Notes: a model not told the origin generated them from the sequence alone. Shown: positions 1 to 9,060, numbered from the stretch's first letter. The stretch is DNA of 22,321 bases from Mikrocytos mackini (GCA_030180075.1 JASNJN010000040.1:1-22321), one strand, 5' to 3'. Program-made: numbers and translations.

Positions 1-168
1 AGAGGAGAGCAAAGAAGAGGAAACAGAAGNGGAGAGCAAAGGAGAGGAAACAGGAGANGAGAGCAGAAGGGAGAAAAACAGGAGAGGAGAGCAAAGAAGA
101 GGACACAGGAGAGGAGAGCAAAGCAGAGGACACAGGAGAGGAGAGCAAAGGAGAGGATANAGNAGANN
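1..168 (+). repeat. 27-bp purine-rich tandem repeat, about six units
   Basis: GAGAGCAAAGNAGAGGANAC-like units start at 5, 32, 59, 87, 114 and 141, giving spacings of 27, 27, 28, 27 and 27. A 27-bp unit keeps the reading frame, so this looks like coding repeat expansion inside the transposase; the single 28-bp unit shifts frame. One frame gives Glu/Lys-rich nonapeptides in the first two units, and another stays open through to the ATG at 169. Several N bases here and at 160-168 show that the assembly was uncertain in the repeat. Confidence 0.85.
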
Positions 169-543
169 ATGAATCTAGAGGACGAAGGAAGCGAAATTGG
201 AAATCAATATAGTGATGTTCTGAATTCAAACGACGTACAGATTATGGATTCAATGTTTGTTCGAAAAGAAAGCGAAGCTAGTAAACACGACGACAATTTA
301 GAAGAAGAAATAGACAGATACATGGTGACAACATCTAAAAAGACATTTACAAATTACTGGAGATATAATGACAGCTTTAAACTTCTTAGAAGAATAGCAA
401 CTGTCTTTAAAACGTATATAGTCTCAAATGGAGAACTAGAACGTATCTTTTCGAGTGCAAAATTTCTTTCAGAAGGAAGAAAGAATAGGATTTCAGTAAA
501 ACAAATTGAACATAGATTAAAAATGAAATTTAATACTCCATAA
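169..543 (+). pseudogene. hAT transposase, C-terminal dimerisation region (fragment)
   Basis: The 124-residue frame ends in a recognisable hAT C-terminal dimerisation domain: a hydrophobic helix (about residues 68-84), then ELERIFSSAKFLSEGRKNRI, matching the usual (S/E)xERxFSxA...R.RL pattern, then a final helix with the conserved E-H/L-x-L/M-K type ending. Known hAT transposases are about 600 residues with an N-terminal BED zinc finger and an RNase-H-like catalytic core; neither is in the window. The ATG at 169 comes just after an N-containing tandem repeat and is probably only an internal methionine, because the same frame is open upstream to base 1. The product would normally act in the nucleus as a multimeric transposase. 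Here it is a fragment, and whether the element is intact cannot be judged from this window. Confidence 0.75.
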
Positions 544-824
544 GTTAATTAAGTTTATTTTTTAATTTTAGAACTTGACTATGTTTATAATCTATTACAC
601 ACACTTTACAATCTTGATTCGTTATTCTACATAAATCTTGAAATTACACTATAAATCCGCCTATAAATCAATATTATATCAACCACATATACGTTTAATG
701 GTCTTAGAAACAACCTCCGATAAGGTATTTCCAAAATTTGCGGTTCTCCTTACAAATTTGAAACAAAAAGCCCATCAAACAGTCCAAATAATAAAATTTA
801 AATAATCATATTTTAATTAATATT

Positions 825-1236
825 TTGACTAATGTCACGTTTTTAGTGCAATTCGTCAATGACGAATTTTCCCGATTAGTCAAATTAGAGATTGACTAAT
901 TGACTAATTGCACCATTTAGTTAATTGACAGTTTTTGGTGGTTGACAGTTTTTTTTTAAAAGCTGACTAATGTGTCGTGTTTTTGGCACAAACTGTCAAT
1001 TTGATTTTGACCCTATTTAGTCAAATTAGTCAATTGACCGACGTAGTCAGTTTTTTGTCACGTTTTTGACTGATTTCTAAAAAACACTTTAGTCAATCCC
1101 TAAAACTGTCAATTGAAAATATGGCCTTTTTCAAAAATTATTCAATTTTGACGAATGACTAAAAACCCCATTCATTGACTAAAAAATTGAATAAATTTCG
1201 GGGTTCTCGTGACTAATTAGTCAAAAAAAATTGACT
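825..1236. repeat. hAT subterminal repeat cluster (TTGACTAA/TTAGTCAA)
   Basis: TTGAC or GTCAA cores occur about nineteen times by eye in roughly 410 bp, in both orientations and often extended to TTGACTAA or TTAGTCAA. Density drops sharply outside the interval and the cluster stops at the element terminus. In characterised hAT elements, clustered short subterminal motifs are the binding sites of the transposase zinc finger; that role is inferred here. There is no coding sequence in this interval. Confidence 0.7.
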
Positions 1237-1250
1237 ATTACCCATCACTG

Positions 1251-1408
1251 GTTTAAACGAAACATATAACCGAACAATGGGCGCTACGCCAAGAGAGGTT
1301 ATGTTCGGTGCATCTACATTAAACATTGTGGGAAGGGAAACTGATCACCCGATAGAAGAGGTTGAAAAGAGAATACAGTTAAACCCTTTAAGTACGACGA
1401 CTAGCTAG
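1251..1408 (+). pseudogene. Ty3/gypsy-type integrase fragment cut by the hAT insertion
   Basis: From 1253 one frame reads LNETYNRTMGATPREVMFG, the typical end of a retroelement integrase core (YN.T.H.ATG.TP.EVMFG). It continues for about 30 further codons with a charged helix and stops at TAG 1406-1408. The conserved His after the Thr is missing. The frame begins exactly at the hAT terminus, so the rest of this older element should lie left of the hAT, outside the window. Only about 50 codons remain and no catalytic residue is included. N bases follow at 1435-1439. Confidence 0.65.
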
Positions 1409-1539
1409 CCATTTAAAAAGTAAGCAAAACACAGNANNTNCCTCAATCATATTGTTTGTATAAATAATGTAAAATTTGGCATATTTATTTTTTGACATAT
1501 GTGATAGTTTTATGTTTTGAATTTTTAAATTTTAACAAA

Positions 1540-3620
1540 ATGAATAATTTATCCAAACTTTTGGAAAGTGATTCAGAAGAATTACACAGCGTATTTTGTA
1601 GGAAATAACTTTTTTAAATATATAACAAATAAACATTTATATGACCTTAATGTGTAGATCTCGATCTCATAAACAACGCCCTGGGTTCAGTTTTTAATTT
1701 AATTTGGTCGCGGTGCTTAAAATTTCCGAAAAATTAGGCCTCCGGCTATAGAAAAAGACCGAAAATGCCAATTGATGTTTATTTTCCAAAATGTCCAATC
1801 ATAAACAAATTAATAGCGTTAAAAGTGGCTGAAAACCTATATAAGTCATTTTCGCCCATTATAAACCTATTATGAGAAAAAGTTATTTCCTGTGAAATAT
1901 GGAAAATAGAAGAATTCGACAGTGATTCCGAATATATACCTACGTCTGATATAGATGATTTGGGTTTAACTGAGTCGTCTATCGAAGATTGTAGCAAAAA
2001 GAAGCCCATCTCTTTCAAAGTCATAAGAAAGCAATCTTTAAAGCTCCACATCAAGATCTTAAACTGCCCACTTCGCACTCACTTGACTGCGAGTATTCAG
2101 AAGTCAGTAATCCTCGTATAGGCGTTAAATCCGGTGATGGGTTCTGGGGAAAACTCGAAAAGGAAGAAGTTACGTGGAAAGCAGTATCTACTTGTAAAGT
2201 AGATACATTAGAAGAGTATTCGGATTACAATGTTGTTGCATCGTCTCCTTTTTCTATCTATTTGGAGATGATCGGAGAGAATGTGATCAAAGAAGTTATC
2301 GAGTCTACAAACAAGTATATCATAAAGAAACACGAGGGAAGGAGTACATTTATACGGCCACTTGACCGTGCTGAATTCCTTTTGTTTGTTGGTGCGTTTC
2401 TATACACGAGCGTCGTAAAATTGTCAGATATAAAAGAATATTTTAACGTAGACAGTATTTTGGGGAATTTTTGGATTAGGCATATATTTAAAAGGGATAG
2501 ATTTTTAGAAATCCTTCGGAACCTACATTTTTGTGAAGAATTAAATAGCCCAAACAAGTTAAAAAAGATATTGCTATTTATTGAAAACTTAAATACCAAC
2601 TTTTTGGAACTGGGGAAACGAACAAAGAACTTAGTCATCGATGAAAGCTTAGTGGCATGCAGAAACCGATTGTCTTTCATCCAATACATCCCCAGTAAAC
2701 GTGCTAAATTTGGAATAAAGATATACAAGTTGTGTAATTCCGATGGCTTTGTTCTAAAGACGAAGGTATACACGGGGAAAGAAGAATCTAATAGCAATTC
2801 ATCTGACCGGGACATGGACACGGGATTGATTAAGAAACAAGGTTACGCGTATGTTTTGGTAAAGTTTCTCATGAAAGGTTTTGATAAAAAGAATCATGTT
2901 TTATACCTCGATAACTTTTTTACCGGGCTGCCTTTAATTGAAGACATGCTAGAGAACAAAATTGACGTTGTAGGAACTATCCGATCTACTCGAAAAGGCA
3001 TTCCAAAGGCTTTAAAAGATGTCACTATCAAGAAACAAACTATTGTTGGGATTGAAAACAATAAGAAAATAAAGCTCTTCAAATGGAATGATAAACGAGA
3101 AGTATATATTGCTAGTACACTTCATTCACTAGAGTTTGTTCCTAAAAAGAAGTTTAATGATAATTCTTTTGCGCTGCCTTCTTGCATAAATGATTACAAC
3201 TTTGGGAAAGCCCCCGTTGATTTTTCAGATCAACTTGGATCTTATTCAAGCAACAATAGAAAGACAATTAAGTGGTACAGGAAACTAGGGCTTGAATATC
3301 TATTTACAACTTGTTTAGTGAATAGTTATATTACATATAAAGCAAAAACAGGGAAAGTTTTAAGTGTGTCTAATTTTAAGAAGTTGATTATCAAGGAGCT
3401 TTTTCAAGATAATATAAAAGACAAGCCGGAATGTTCTCATGTATTGGGTGTGGATATTATGGCCAAGAATAAACATTGTTTTAATTGTTATGACCATTTT
3501 AAGAATGAATATGGTATTAAATACGCGAGAAATCACTATAAGCGGGTGAAAACATATTGTGCTACATGCAAAATAAAGAGATTTATTTGTGAGAAATGTT
3601 TTCTAAAAATACATAATTAA
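1540..3620 (+). pseudogene. piggyBac-type transposase, disrupted N-terminus, intact catalytic core
   Basis: The uninterrupted part (ATG 2268 to 3620; numbering below counts from 2262) carries the piggyBac triad: D127 in VIDES, D217 in LYLDNFF and D320 in APVDFSDQ, with spacings close to the family's. It ends with a Cys-rich tail of CxxC pairs (about residues 406-446), as in piggyBac transposases that read their own ends. Transposases of this family cut at TTAA and leave no scar. The frame really starts further upstream. ATG 1540 opens a 20-codon acidic start (SDSEE), the 292-bp insertion 1600-1891 follows, and the same frame resumes at 1891 with another acidic stretch (EEFDSDSEYIP). A frameshift between 1995 and 2118 then moves to the frame used by the core. 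So the coding region is broken at least twice, although the core alone is open. TTAA-flanked element ends were not identified; N bases near 1435 may hide the left one. Confidence 0.85.
1600..1891. mobile_element. 292-bp MITE-like insertion inside the piggyBac gene
   Basis: Perfect 15-bp terminal inverted repeats AGGAAATAACTTTTT lie at 1600-1614 and, inverted, at 1877-1891. The flanks share GT (or TGT, if the terminal T is counted), consistent with a 2-3 bp target duplication. Removing the insert with one duplicate rejoins the piggyBac reading frame without a shift, which strongly supports an insertion. The interior has no open frame of note. The superfamily is not determined: a 2-3 bp target duplication fits several, including Tc1-like, PIF/Harbinger and CACTA types, but the termini match none that I recognise. 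Confidence 0.7.
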
Positions 3621-3992
3621 ATAGATTTTAAATAAGTTTTGTTGATTTTATTCATTTCTTATATTTAATTTTGTGGTTTTCATTTATTCATATTAATAAT
3701 AAATTTATTTATAACCACTATATATTTGCATTTTGTAGAAATACGCCAATTTAAGATTGTATAAAATATTTTGCAGATATTAAAAATTTATTTATATAAT
3801 TTGTATATTTACTGGTGTTATTATATAATTGCTATGAATATAATATAATTCCCATTAAATTTTTACAGCTTTATGTTTCACCAAGCTTTTGTATAAATTT
3901 ACTAGTATTTTTTTCAAAGTTTATAACTCGAAAATGTTTTGAAGAATTTACAAACATATATGGATCATGTCAACATGGCTATAAATCGTCAC
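3621..3992. other. AT-rich gene-free stretch after the piggyBac gene
   Basis: No coding or RNA gene is seen. It should contain the piggyBac 3' untranslated region and right end, but no convincing TTAA-bounded inverted repeat could be matched to the left side. The 11-mer ATTCCCATTAA at 3848 recurs at 6967 and 7735. Confidence 0.4.
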
Positions 3993-4069
3993 CCCACATT
4001 TTCTTCCATATCCCACACTTTCTTCCATTTCCCACACTTTCTTCCGATTCCCACACTTTCTTCCAAATT
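3993..4069 (+). repeat. 19-bp minisatellite, four units
   Basis: Units beginning CCCACACTTTCTTCC start at 3993 (with one change), 4012, 4031 and 4050, spaced exactly 19 bp; the last unit is 20 bp and degenerates after 4069. Open frames across it simply read the repeat as Pro-His-Phe-Leu and are not taken as genes. Part of the array is also the left arm of the inverted repeat that ends at 4705. Confidence 0.85.
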
Positions 4070-4705
4070 CCACACTCAGATCAATTTTATCATGATTGTT
4101 ATCAGAAATAGGGAAAATAATGCCATTCCACGGCTATAGACTTACATTAGCCCCATATCGTGCATATTTAGCACTTTCGGTGGGTACTCTAGTATAGATT
4201 TTTTTAAGATTTAAAAACAGTTTTTTGGGGTTTTTTCGAGCCTAACGAACAACAAAATACTTTGAATATTGGCCAATTATTGCATATTATCTGTTTACTG
4301 AACGAATATAAGCATATTTACATGGTTGAACAACCGACTACGTACTCACATTACAGTGACTTTGAAGTTGATTTTTATCGCTAACTATAACATGTAAAGA
4401 TAAAATATATTAAATTTTAAAGATAATTTTTGAAAATTATTGCAAATATATTAGGCTATGAAAGTTGGGAAGTCGATTTTACACGTTTATATGACTTAAT
4501 TGCTTTAAATTTTCAAATTTTCAAAATTGGAAAATTGCTTGTAATATTCAAGAATATAGCGTGGATTTTCGTATTAACTGATCTAAATAGTCTCAGTCTT
4601 TGAGAAATATCGCCATACATCGGTTAGGATGTGTTAAACACCATAAAACCACCAGCAAACATGCTAAAATGGACGATCGTGGGAATCGGAAGAAAGTGTG
4701 GGAAA
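4028..4705. mobile_element. Possible inverted-repeat-bounded element, 27-bp perfect arms
   Basis: The 27 bases at 4028-4054 (TTTCCCAC ... GATTCCCAC) recur as an exact reverse complement at 4679-4705, with 624 bp between. Matching stops at once on both sides. The interior has no open frame and nothing recognisable. This may be a MITE whose ends lie in a minisatellite, or one minisatellite piece that was inverted and moved. No clean target duplication was found, because the left arm lies inside the tandem array. The stretch 4070-4814 outside the arms shows no gene. Confidence 0.45.
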
Positions 4706-4814
4706 CAAGATTCCAGCCTGTCAACATTCAAACCATTTTTATTGTTTAATTTTTAAAGACAGTAGTACCTGGCCAGTTCAACCCATCCCTTGGCAACTCC
4801 GAATCACTTAAAGG

Positions 4815-5551
4815 TTAGAGGTTTATGCCTGATTCTTGCCGAGAACTTTTGAAGCAGCATCCTTTAAATTCTTCAGCCATTTTGCTCTGATTCCTTCTTT
4901 CCAGGAATCTAGCCAGAGCATGACTTTCCAATTCCGTTGGGGAGCCGTTTATGAATAACGAGTAGATCCTGAGTGGCCCTTTTAGGGTTACATTCTGGAC
5001 CTTTGCAACAACATTCTCTATTGAGACGCCGATGTTGAGCATGCCACCATACGAATGGCCAATTCTGATGATCGCTCTGAACGTCTTCATTTTATCCATG
5101 GTCTCTTGGCAAGGATTCCAAGTTGGCCCATGACAAATTGTAGCACCCTTACTTTGTAACCGGCGTACTTACCTCTTAGGTGATATTCCAGATGAAGGTA
5201 TTGATCCTCCTTTTCCCACTGTTTAACCCCGATGAAGTCTTAAGCTGCAACTTCCACCTTAAAAACTGTTTACCTTGTATTGAGGGTGTCTATAAAAATG
5301 ATGGCTTGCAGTTGGGAAGTTCGTTTACCTTGTTCATTCTTGCTCCAAACTCTTTGATCAAGCATGAGGTCAAATTCGTTAGCTGAATGTATGATCTTTC
5401 GTCTCATGTTTGAGAGCGTGATCTTGTCGCCGAGACCATGGTGCTTGATTATCATGTTGGCTATCTTCATAATAGCTGTATCGTGTCTATCCTTGAGAAG
5501 CACTAAGGGTGTCCTTGAGCATCCCATTAGGATCAGAGATGATCGGGCCAT
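4815..5551 (-). pseudogene. R2/R4-type LINE, restriction-like endonuclease domain remnant
   Basis: Read on the minus strand from 5551, the frame has KDRHDTAIMKIANMI, resembling the RHD motif that precedes the endonuclease domain in R2/R4-clade LINE proteins. It then has FDLMLDQ (PD position, Pro replaced by Phe), KVEVA (position of the catalytic acidic residue), EKEDQYLHL (EK..KY..L) and VMGQLGILAK (the VIGALG block). After a frameshift near 5100, GMLNIGV and VQNVTLKGPLRI match the C-terminal QK..LLGT.RI block. In-frame TAA codons at 5270-5272 and 5240-5242 plus the frameshift make it non-functional. Full LINEs have a reverse transcriptase upstream; none is visible, and the remnant stops about 90 bp before the element at 5642. 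The domain order agrees throughout, although similarity was judged by eye. Confidence 0.65.
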
Positions 5552-5641
5552 TTAAAGGGAAATGACAAAGTTATTAATAATTCATAAATTGAATTTGGTT
5601 TAATGATAATTTCTTTACTTATAAATTTCATTTTTTATTTC

Positions 5642-6283
5642 CAGTCAAACCTCTATATAACAAACAAAAACTACAACAAACTCACGTAGTACAAACGAAA
5701 ATTTGGAAATATTAACCATTTATCTACCAAATTCTTCAGAACAAACTTTCACCAATCATAATATATTTCGAAATGTTTTGTATAATTGTGTTTTTGTATT
5801 AGAATGAATGAATTCAATGTTATGAAAATTAATAAAATGGTTACTTTAAAATTTTACTAATGAAATTTTGATCTAACAAACAACACATAATTTGTTTCTA
5901 AAATTTGAATTTTTTTGAAAGTTTTAATTATTGTTGGTTTGTTTTATTCATTTATGTTTTTAAAATAGAAAATGACATTAAAAGGATTTTGAAGTCCATC
6001 AACAAATTATTTTTGAAAAGTATTTTTTGACGAAGTTAAATTTGAAATTTGCAAAGAAATATCACATTGTTTGGTTTGAAATGTTTTTATCACCTTTCAA
6101 AAATTAAATAAATGTCAATGAATGCTAATACGGATGTAAAACGTATCAAAAAGTGAGATAAAATTTTACCTTTATACATATTAGAAAATTCTACCAAGAA
6201 GTACTCCTAGTACAACAATTTTTCCCGCATAACAAACAAAAATTCTGGATTTTGCAAACATTTGTCGTATCGAGTGTTCACTG
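5642..6283. mobile_element. Non-autonomous DNA element with CAGT termini (pogo/Tc1-mariner-like), degenerate
   Basis: The left end starts CAGTCAAACCTCTATATAAC. The right end (6260-6283), reverse-complemented, starts CAGTGAACACTCGATACGAC; about 17 of the first 24 positions agree. TA follows the right end, as expected for TA target duplication, but the left flank is TTTC, so that side has changed. Next to each end is a shared direct repeat, ATAACAAACAAAAA, at about 5656 and 6230. CAGT...CTCTATATAAC termini are typical of pogo/Tigger-like elements in the Tc1/mariner group. There is no transposase coding sequence. The 90 bp before it (5552-5641) and the AT-rich DNA after it up to 6595 show nothing else. 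Confidence 0.5.
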
Positions 6284-6595
6284 TATATAAGTTCATTTTT
6301 ATAAAATACTAAAATCAGCTAATTTTTATCACAAAGTATATACCAAATTCGCTTCATTTTGTATGAAAATTTTCCGATTCCGACTAGCCAAAAATCGAGT
6401 CGGGTCGGAATCGGAATTAGATTTATGCTAAGTGCTCATCTCTGGAATTAAATTAGTTTTTTATCAACAAATTTTAGCTATCCAACTATTTAATTCCGAG
6501 TTGTACACATAAGTACAACACCGGCTTTATTGTAAATATTCTTGTGTGTATATGTACAATTTCGTCTTCAAAGAAAATTTTTAATTGTACCTATA

Positions 6596-7711
6596 CAGTC
6601 AACCCTGGGTATAAGAAAAAAACTAATTATCCAAAAAATTTGTGTTGATTATAAAAGGTATTTGCTTATAGGAGGGTGGATTTTGGGAAAACATGGTTTA
6701 TTTTAATAACATCGATTTTTTGGTCGATATTTGGTTCCAACATAATTTTAAAGGTCTTGTTACAAGGTTTACGATTGAACGAACAAATTTTTTACGATTT
6801 TAAAAAATCGTTCAAAAATTTAAAATTCCCATTGTATCGCTTCTTTTAATATTATTTTCCCATAGTAATTCCCTACCATTGAACTGCAATATGATTGATA
6901 CAAGAACATATTTGAATAGAATAAAAATATAGTTTTATATAGTTTAGAGCTTTGTCTAACATTATTATTCCCATTAAAATTTTGTACCGAAATTGAATGT
7001 AAAGAAGTATAAGTATATATAATTGAATAACATAGATTATCTTATTTTTTAACTCAAATCTCATGGATATTATATTAATTCAATAATGCGCATTCTTTCG
7101 TTGTTCATTATATGATAAATTAAAAAACATATTTGAAATTATTTTTAAAGACAAAATATAATAAAAATGTTACCAAAACTGATGAAATTGATTATTTAAT
7201 CAATACTATTGATAGATTAATTTTATCCATCTGAAATAAACATATTCCTTTCAATTCCGTCAATATTTGTTTCCATTTTAGATATTAATTAAAATATAAA
7301 TGGATTGTTTTTGAAATATATGTACAATATATCTATTTTTAGGCTATGCATCAAACCTTGTATTAAACATGTAACTATCTTAAACGCTTGATAAATTATT
7401 TAAAAAACAAATTACCAAATAAAAAACGATATTTTAGAGATAAAATTGGGCTTAATTGTCAAAATACCAAAATGTGATTATAAAAATATTTTTTATAATC
7501 ACCCCACTTGAATTTCGATGAAAACATAAATGTGTTAAACAAACTGTTATATGGTGTTTATAAGCTATCATATATAAAATTTGGACCAAATTATGGTCTT
7601 GTTCGAAAAATAGTTTTTTGAATTTGCGTGTTTTTGGGCATTTTTGGGCTGTTTTTTGGTGACTATAAGCACATTTTCTTATAGAAACTTTCTTATATCC
7701 AGGGTTGACTG
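6596..7711. mobile_element. Non-autonomous Tc1/mariner-type element, 1,116 bp, TA-flanked
   Basis: The left terminus CAGTCAACCCTGGGTATAAG begins at 6596 and is preceded by TA. The right terminus, reverse-complemented from 7711, reads CAGTCAACCCTGGATATAAG and is followed by TA. The arms agree over 22 of the first 23 bases. TA duplication and a CAGT start place it in the Tc1/mariner/pogo group. The interior is very AT-rich, with only short spurious frames and local palindromes (for example TTGAACGA ... TCGTTCAA between about 6774 and 6815), so it would depend on a transposase supplied elsewhere. Both ends and the TA duplication are preserved, so this is the best-defined element in the window. 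Confidence 0.8.
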
Positions 7712-7713
7712 TA

Positions 7714-8304
7714 TACGCTTATATGTCTTCAATAATTCCCATTAACAAATTAAGTTTATATACACGTCCGTTTATATTTACCAAAACTCTCTCTGATTTT
7801 GTCAGAAATTAGGCTTTATTTTTAAAACTCTACTTAAATACTCGTTTCAATTATAAGGTTGTCATTGATGTTTGTTTTCTACCATGACCTTTTAAGGTTT
7901 CACTGGGTAAATAACATGTTATATTTGTACCTTTTCAACTTATCCCGTTTATATGCGGCGGGGTTTTGATGTGACTCTTGCAAGGAACATTCCATTTTTG
8001 GAAAGTTAACTTCCAAATTTCAGAAATGGCCTGGAAAACGCTTTATGCTGTCCTATTTATTAGGATATTACGCATACGCGTGTCAATATTCTTTTAAGGC
8101 ATGTTTCGCCATTATTAAAAGCTTGGCTTTCTTGGCAAGCCTTTAAACAATTGTTGGGTCCAATCCTTGTTAGCCCAAATCACAGAATGGAACTTCTAAC
8201 ACTTATAGTGATTATATTTCAGGGAATTTATACATCAGGACAGTAACTCCTATAGAGGCACTAGTAGAACTATTACAAGCGAGCCTGGATAAACCAACTA
8301 TTCG
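7714..8304. other. Gene-free AT-rich stretch
   Basis: No gene or RNA is recognised. The last part may hold the very decayed upstream sequence of the integrase relic that follows, since weakly similar frames fade in around 8240. A short GGCTT/AAGCC hairpin lies near 8125; it is not a tRNA. Confidence 0.4.
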
Positions 8305-9060
8305 AGAAAGAAGAACGGAACAGCTTATAATTATGGATATTTTAGGAAAGTTCTGATACCCAATGAGCATTCAATCGAATTCATAGCGTTTATACATAAG
8401 TATTTATGTCATCCAAGAATGAACAAACCGAATTCAACATTAAAACCTTACTACAACAATACAAGAGTACATTCTAAGGTTTAGGACATTACGAAGAAGT
8501 GTGAAATATATACTCAATAAAAATCCAACTAAACAAAAGGGAGAATTGTGAAGACACATAAAGATAACCGAATCTTGTGAAAATATTTTAATGGAAATCT
8601 ACACACAATTTTCATTGCAGGAATATGGAACTTTTGGAACAGTCCATCTCTTGGCGGTTGGTGATTTATACTCACGTTACCCAAAAATCTCCATGCTTAG
8701 TGAATAAACACCTATCATGTACTAGAAAGTATCGAAGAAGGATTGTTATCAAAATTACAGACACCAATACCAATGCTAACAGACAATGGAAGACCATTTA
8801 TTAACATATCATTTCTACGATTCAACAACGAACATAACATATGGAAAGTTAGACTAAGCCCTGTAATCCGACTTCAAACTCAACAAGTGAGCATTTAAAC
8901 AAACCATAGGAAATAAGAGAAGCTGTTTTTAAATAGAAATAATTTTGAATTCTATTGTAAATAGAACCCCGAAACCAACACAGGCAGTAATAAAGCACAA
9001 GATGACTGCTGCGGAAATGGAACTGTCACTTATAAAATCAAAAAGATTGTGAATAGAAGT
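8305..9060 (+). pseudogene. Ty3/gypsy-like integrase, heavily decayed
   Basis: Pieces in successive frames appear in integrase order. First, from about 8344, RKVLIPNE and HKYLCHPRMNK, then ITKKCEIYTQ: the HHCC zinc-binding domain, with the last Cys replaced by Tyr. Next VHLLAVGDLYSRYPKI near 8650-8690 contains the first catalytic Asp. LTDNGRPFIN near 8776-8805 contains the second Asp. FLRFNNEHNIWKVRLSP follows, and the block where the catalytic Glu should lie reads TQQVSI, so the Glu is not apparent. NSIVNRTPKPTQ near 8950 resembles the end of the core. Multiple stops and frameshifts separate the pieces. It is clearly non-functional and much older than the copy at the right edge. Confidence 0.7.

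Larger units (their letters stand above)
1..1250 (+). mobile_element. hAT-family DNA transposon, right part (left end outside window)
   Basis: Three things define this element. There is a hAT-type dimerisation region in the translation at 169-543, a cluster of short TTGACTAA/TTAGTCAA repeats at 825-1236, and a terminus at 1231-1250 whose reverse complement reads CAGTGATGGGTAATAGTCAA. CAGTGATGGGTA is a commonly seen hAT terminal inverted repeat. Immediately after 1250 the sequence switches to an integrase-like reading frame, which fixes the junction. hAT elements duplicate 8 bp; the flanking 8 bp on this side are GTTTAAAC, but the left copy lies outside the window. The stretch 544-824 holds no gene that I can see. 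Confidence 0.75.

Noticed and set aside
1600-1891. Possible spliceosomal intron in the piggyBac gene
   Set aside because: There is a GT near the left edge but no AG at the right edge, and perfect 15-bp inverted ends explain it better as an insertion.
2258-2821. 187-codon frame on the strand opposite the piggyBac gene
   Set aside because: Shadow of the transposase reading frame; the plus strand carries the catalytic motifs.
3815-4139. Two overlapping plus-strand frames of 98 and 66 codons
   Set aside because: They mostly translate the 19-bp minisatellite and AT-rich spacer in two frames; no family feature or credible start.
5180-5555. Plus-strand frames of 68 and 63 codons
   Set aside because: Opposite strand of the LINE endonuclease remnant, whose motifs are on the minus strand.
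6873-7064. 63-codon minus-strand frame inside the TA-flanked element
   Set aside because: Low-complexity Ile/Tyr/Leu translation of AT-rich DNA; no transposase motif.
8120-8150. Hairpin resembling part of a tRNA
   Set aside because: Only one short stem; no T-arm GTTC motif, no anticodon arm and no cloverleaf could be built.
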